From Streptomyces ficellus (GTDB lineage Bacteria > Actinomycetota > Actinomycetes > Streptomycetales > Streptomycetaceae), in NCBI RefSeq assembly GCF_030406405.1, contig NZ_JAUEPL010000035.1, positions 1-64,000 of the forward strand: a DNA stretch of 64,000 nt. Direction: 5' to 3'. A program made the translations under genes and the position numbers. Positions 60,536-64,000 of the stretch are shown one piece after another (position 1 is the stretch's first letter; each line of letters starts with the position of its first letter). The notes beneath the pieces are model-generated. The model worked only from the letters and a program-made list of their open reading frames with translations, did not search any database and was not told the origin of the DNA.

Positions 60536-62071
60536 GTGTCACTCGAGTCCATCACCACATCCATTGACAAAGCCGTCAGTGGATTCTTCGAACCCATAGC
60601 CACCTGGCTGGGTGAGGTCGTCTTCTACGCCGTCCCCGTCGGGGGTACGGGCCTGCCGCTGATCGTGGCATGGCTCGTGGTCGCCGGTCTCGTGTTCACC
60701 GGCTGGTTCGGCTTCGTCCAGCTGCGCAAGTTCCGGCTCGCCGTTGACGTGGTGCGCGGCAAGTACGACGAGGAGGGGTCGGCCGGTGAGGTCAACCACT
60801 TCCAGGCCCTGACCGCCGCCGTCTCCGGCACCGTCGGCCTCGGCAACATCGCCGGTGTCGCCGTCGCCGTCTCCATCGGTGGCCCCGGCGCCACGTTCTG
60901 GATGATCCTGTGCGGCCTGCTGGGCATGGCCACCAAGTTCGTCGAGGTCACCCTTGGTGTGAAGTACCGAGAGGTGCACGCCGACGGCACCGTCTCGGGC
61001 GGCCCGATGCACTACCTGCCCAAGGGCCTGGCCGACCGCTTCGGCAGCAACGGCAAGAAGCTCGGCAAGGTCCTCGCGGTCCTCGCCTCCGCCATGGTCC
61101 TCTTCTTCGGCCTCTTCGGCGGCAACCTCTTCCAGGTCAACCAGTCCTACGCGCAGCTGGTCTCCGTCACCGGCGGCGAGAACGGCCTGATGGGCTCCTC
61201 GGCCGGCGCCCTGTTCTTCGGCCTCCTGGTCGCCGCCCTCGTGGGCATCGTGCTGCTCGGCGGCATCCGCTCGATCGCCAACGTCACCAGCAGGCTGGTC
61301 CCGGCCATGGCCGGTCTCTACATCGCCGGCTGCCTGGTGGTCATCCTCGTCAACGTGACCGCGGTCCCCGCGGCCCTCGCCTCGATCATCGAGGGCGCGT
61401 TCAACCCCCAGGGCGTCGCGGGCGGTGTGCTCGGCGCACTGATCGTCGGCTTCAAGCGGGCCGCGTTCTCCAACGAGGCCGGCCTCGGCTCGGCACCCAT
61501 CGCCCACTCCGCGGTGAAGACCAAGCACCCGGCGAGCGAGGGCCTGGTCGCCCTGCTGGAGCCCTTCATCGACACCGTGATCATCTGCACGATGACCGCC
61601 CTGACCATCGTCATCGCCAACCCGGCCAGCTGGGCCGAGGCGCGTGCCGGCGAGTCCATCGGCGGTGTCACGATCACCTCCGACGCCTTCGGCACGGTGA
61701 TGCCCTGGTTCCCGTACATCCTCACCGTCGCGGTGATGCTGTTCGCCATCTCCACCGTGCTCACCTGGGGCTACTACGGCCTCAAGGCGTGGACGTACCT
61801 CTTCGGCCGCAGCAGGACCAGCGAGCTGACGTACAAGGTCGTCTACACCCTGTTCGCGGTCGGCGGCTCGCTGCTGACGCTGCAGACGCTGATCGACATG
61901 GCCGACGCCGTGCTGTTCATGCTCGCCGTCATCAACATCATCGGCCTGTACCTGCTGGCGCCGGTCGTCAAGCGCGAGCTGAACTCGTTCCTGGAGTTCG
62001 TCCGCGCCCGCAAGGCGGGCCTGACCGACGACGCGGATGGGGACAAGGAGCCGGTCGACGCGGGCGTCTGA
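60536..62071 (+). CDS. AGCS-family sodium:alanine symporter
   Basis: A 511-residue membrane transporter starting at GTG 60536. Seen: HFQALTAAVSGTVGLGNIAGVAVAVSIGGPGATFWMILCGLLGMATKFVEVTLG (family signature in the first half), GGPMHYLPKGL, FKRAAFSNEAGLGSAPIAHSAVKTKHPASEGLVALLEPFIDT, and FAISTVLTWGYYGLKAWTYLFG. GLGNIAGVA and the NEAGLGSAPIAH element line the Na+/substrate path. It would import alanine or glycine with sodium. About eleven hydrophobic segments are visible. A long hairpin follows the gene. Confidence 0.94.
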   Translation: MSLESITTSIDKAVSGFFEPIATWLGEVVFYAVPVGGTGLPLIVAWLVVAGLVFTGWFGFVQLRKFRLAVDVVRGKYDEEGSAGEVNHFQALTAAVSGTVGLGNIAGVAVAVSIGGPGATFWMILCGLLGMATKFVEVTLGVKYREVHADGTVSGGPMHYLPKGLADRFGSNGKKLGKVLAVLASAMVLFFGLFGGNLFQVNQSYAQLVSVTGGENGLMGSSAGALFFGLLVAALVGIVLLGGIRSIANVTSRLVPAMAGLYIAGCLVVILVNVTAVPAALASIIEGAFNPQGVAGGVLGALIVGFKRAAFSNEAGLGSAPIAHSAVKTKHPASEGLVALLEPFIDTVIICTMTALTIVIANPASWAEARAGESIGGVTITSDAFGTVMPWFPYILTVAVMLFAISTVLTWGYYGLKAWTYLFGRSRTSELTYKVVYTLFAVGGSLLTLQTLIDMADAVLFMLAVINIIGLYLLAPVVKRELNSFLEFVRARKAGLTDDADGDKEPVDAGV

Positions 62072-62097
62072 CGCCCGGCGCACCACCGGCCACCTCC

Positions 62098-62141
62098 GTG
62101 GGCCTGGTCCGGACCGCTTCGGCGGTCCGGACCAGGCCCAC
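62098..62141 (+). terminator. Perfect 20-bp hairpin with TTCG loop after the symporter
   Basis: Arms gtgggcctggtccggaccgc and gcggtccggaccaggcccac pair completely around TTCG, 27 bp after the stop codon. There is no T-run. Such very stable tetraloop hairpins commonly end transcripts in Streptomyces. Confidence 0.75.
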
Positions 62142-62240
62142 AGGGGTGTACGCCCGGCATCGTGCCGCGAGCGGCGAATCGCAACGGTGAGACGGGCCGG
62201 CGAAACAACAGGTGCTCGGGGGGTACTCGCAGGCCGGCAG

Positions 62241-62325
62241 GTGAGTCCGGTGCACTGCGGTGCACTTCGGTGCATCCGGGTGGACTCCGGTGCAGTGCCG
62301 TGGACTCCGGTGCAGTGCGGTGTAC
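62241..62325 (+). repeat. Degenerate 10-bp tandem repeat upstream of phosphoribosyltransferase
   Basis: Eight to nine units of the form GTGNANTNCG follow one another at exactly 10-bp phase, for example tgcactgcgg, tgcacttcgg, tggactccgg, tgcagtgccg, tggactccgg, tgcagtgcgg. It ends about 20 bp before ATG 62348. The phase equals one helical turn, so it could place identical contacts on one face of DNA. Confidence 0.6.
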
Positions 62326-62347
62326 GCGAGGGAAGCGAGGCAGCACG

Positions 62348-63007
62348 ATGCGTTTCCGGGACCGCAGAGCGGCCGGTCGTGAACTGGCCGAGCGGCTCAT
62401 CGACAGGCAGCGACAGGGGGAGCTGGACAATCCCGTCGTGCTGGCGCTGCCCCGTGGGGGCGTGCCCGTGGCCGACGAGGTGGCCCGTGCGCTGCACGCG
62501 CCCCTGGACGTCCTCGTCGTCCGCAAGATCGGCGCGCCCTTCAATCCGGAGCTCGGCATCGGGGCGCTGGTGGGCGACCAGCCGCCCCTGTTCGACGAGC
62601 GGGCGCTGGCGGTGCTCGACCTGACGGCCGATCGCATGAGCGTCCAAGTGGCGAGCGAGCGCGAGGAACTGCGCCGCCGCGAGCAGCTCTACCGTGGCGG
62701 CCGCCCCATGCCCGAGCTGGGCGGGCGGACCGTCCTGGTGGTCGATGACGGGCTGGCCACCGGCGTCACCGCGCGTGCCGCGCTGCGCGCCGTGCGCGCG
62801 GCCGACCCGCCTCCCGCTCGCGTGGTGCTGGCCGTGCCGGTGGCTTCCGTCGAGGCCACCACGGCGCTGCGGGGAGAGGCGGACGAGATCGTGTACGTGT
62901 ACCAGCCCCGGCCCTTCGAGTCGGTCGGCCAGTGGTACGTGGACTTCGCGCAGCTCAGCGACGACGAGGTCGTCCGGACGCTGAGCGCCGCCTCGCCAGG
63001 GGCCTGA
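62348..63007 (+). CDS. Phosphoribosyltransferase domain protein
   Basis: A 219-residue type I PRTase. It starts MRFRDRRAAGRELAERLIDRQRQGELDNPVVLALPRGGVPVADEVARAL. The PRPP loop is RTVLVVDDGLATGVTARAALRAVRA, with the DDGxATG signature. VRKIGAPFNPELGIGALV is conserved in the family often annotated as phosphoribosyltransferase fused elsewhere to dienelactone hydrolase domains. The base substrate is unknown, and some members may be regulatory. The ribosome binding site is GGAAGCGAGG. Confidence 0.85.
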   Translation: MRFRDRRAAGRELAERLIDRQRQGELDNPVVLALPRGGVPVADEVARALHAPLDVLVVRKIGAPFNPELGIGALVGDQPPLFDERALAVLDLTADRMSVQVASEREELRRREQLYRGGRPMPELGGRTVLVVDDGLATGVTARAALRAVRAADPPPARVVLAVPVASVEATTALRGEADEIVYVYQPRPFESVGQWYVDFAQLSDDEVVRTLSAASPGA

Positions 63008-63023
63008 GCGGGCGGGCCGAGCG

Positions 63024-64000
63024 TCAGGTTTCGTCCTCGCGGTGCATGGGGGCGACGCCCCGGCCCGGTTCGACCACGTCGCGGCGGCCGCCCGTCTGCG
63101 CCGTCTCCAGGCCGGAGATCTCCGGGTGGTGCAGGTCGAAGGCGGGCGACTCGGAGCGAATGCGGGGCAGGGTCGTGAAGTTGTGGCGGGGCGGCGGGCA
63201 GGAGGTGGCCCACTCCAGGGACCGTCCGTACCCCCACGGGTCGTCCACGTCGACCCGCTTGCCGTACTTGGCCGTCTTCCAGACGTTGTAGAGGAACGGC
63301 AGGGTCGACAGGCCCAGCAGGAACGAGCCGATCGAGGAGACCGTGTTGAGCGCGGTGAATCCGTCGGCGGCCAGATAGTCGGCGTACCGGCGCGGCATAC
63401 CTTCCGCGCCCAGCCAGTGCTGGACGAGGAACGTCATGTGGAAGCCGACGAACAGCGTCCAGAAATGGAGCTTCCCCAGGCGCTCGTCGAGCATCGTGCC
63501 GGTCATCTTCGGCCACCAGAAATGGAATCCGGCGAACATCGCGAAGACGATCGTGCCGAAGAGTACGTAGTGGAAGTGGCCGACGACGAAATACGTGTCG
63601 GTGACGTGCCAGTCCATCGGTGGTGAGCCGAGGACGACGCCGGTCAGGCCGCCGAACAGGAAGGTGACCAGAAACCCGATGGCCCACAGCATCGGGGTCT
63701 CAAAAGTGATGGACCCCTTCCACAACGTGCCGATCCAGTTGAAGAACTTCACCCCGGTCGGCACCGCGATCAGGAAGGTCAGGAACGAGAAGAAGGGCAG
63801 CAGCACCGCGCCGGTGGCGAACATGTGGTGCGCCCACACCACCACGGACAGACCGGTGATGGCGATCGTGGCGCCGATCAGCCCGATGTAGCCGAACAGC
63901 GGCTTGCGGGAGAAGACCGGGAAGATCTCGGTGACGACCCCGAAGAACGGCAGCGCCAGGATGTACACCTCGGGATGGCCGAAGAACCAGAACAGGTGCT
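63024..64000 (-). CDS. ctaD: Cytochrome c oxidase subunit I (C-terminal part; continues right)
   Basis: The gene runs off the right edge; about 325 C-terminal residues are seen. MYILALPFFGVVTEIFPVFSRKPLFGY, GLSVVVWAHHMFATG with the CuB His pair, PTGVKFFNWIGTLW, and WHVTDTYFVVGHFHYVLFG with the heme a3 and heme a His ligands are all intact. The tail after YNVWKTAKYGKRVDVDDPWGYGRSLEWATSCPPPRHNFTTLP is typical of actinobacterial CtaD. It reduces O2 in the membrane. Streptomyces often has a second ctaD away from the main cluster; which copy this is cannot be told here. There is no oxidase gene on its left. Confidence 0.95.
   Translation of the reverse strand, partial: HLFWFFGHPEVYILALPFFGVVTEIFPVFSRKPLFGYIGLIGATIAITGLSVVVWAHHMFATGAVLLPFFSFLTFLIAVPTGVKFFNWIGTLWKGSITFETPMLWAIGFLVTFLFGGLTGVVLGSPPMDWHVTDTYFVVGHFHYVLFGTIVFAMFAGFHFWWPKMTGTMLDERLGKLHFWTLFVGFHMTFLVQHWLGAEGMPRRYADYLAADGFTALNTVSSIGSFLLGLSTLPFLYNVWKTAKYGKRVDVDDPWGYGRSLEWATSCPPPRHNFTTLPRIRSESPAFDLHHPEISGLETAQTGGRRDVVEPGRGVAPMHREDET

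Noticed and set aside
60539..62647. Long minus-strand frame opposite the sodium:alanine symporter
   Set aside because: Composition is that of a shadow frame (Gly/Asp/His/Arg-rich); the symporter on the plus strand has full family signatures.

Overview
The window is high-GC DNA typical of Streptomyces. GTG and ATG starts, 4-bp ATGA/GTGA overlaps between cistrons, an Mce operon, and paired hyi-glxR-catalase and gcl loci all point to that genus. I see no rRNA, tRNA or CRISPR array.

Left core (1-25.5 kb). The first ~126 bp read on the minus strand as an internal piece of a GH48 cellulase. It abuts a plus-strand lytic transglycosylase that has lost its 5' end. Next come a membrane-tethered ECF-like sigma factor and a compact Mce lipid-import operon (ATPase, two YrbE permeases, six Mce proteins of which the fifth is a lipoprotein, two Mce-associated proteins). 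A glyoxylate module follows: hydroxypyruvate isomerase, tartronate semialdehyde reductase, catalase, and convergent glyoxylate carboligase. The hyi and gcl promoters carry the same pair of 15-bp palindromes at 21-bp spacing. Then come an amidase, a zinc-ribbon/Mrr-like protein, an acyl-CoA synthetase, a LysE exporter and corA.

Island (about 25.3-53.0 kb). The last 183 bp of corA are repeated in direct orientation 27,530 bp downstream, and the two copies share a 77-bp identical block. A frameshifted tyrosine recombinase lies just inside the left copy, so this looks like an integrated, decayed element. It carries many broken genes and two kinds of cargo. The first is an apparently complete lasso-peptide operon (A-C-B1-B2-D) whose core LLQTSGNDRLLLSKN places it in the citrulassin family. 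The second is a set of stress-type genes: SigB/F-like sigma factor, RsbW-like ATPase, cold-shock protein, DUF2267, GlsB-like, PRC-barrel, DUF4235, DUF3618, holin-like, BrkB. The PRC-barrel gene is split by a 1.9-kb IS5-type composite carrying an I36-type inhibitor gene, with a CTAG target duplication.

Right core (53-64 kb). A large secreted peptidoglycan-recognition amidase is divergent from an OmpR/histidine-kinase pair, with four 12-bp direct repeats between them. After these come a SnoaL-like secreted protein, a YcaQ-like winged-helix protein, a truncated serine protease, an AGCS sodium/amino-acid symporter ending in a perfect 20-bp hairpin, a phosphoribosyltransferase preceded by a 10-bp-phased repeat, and the C-terminal part of cytochrome c oxidase subunit I (ctaD), which runs off the right edge.
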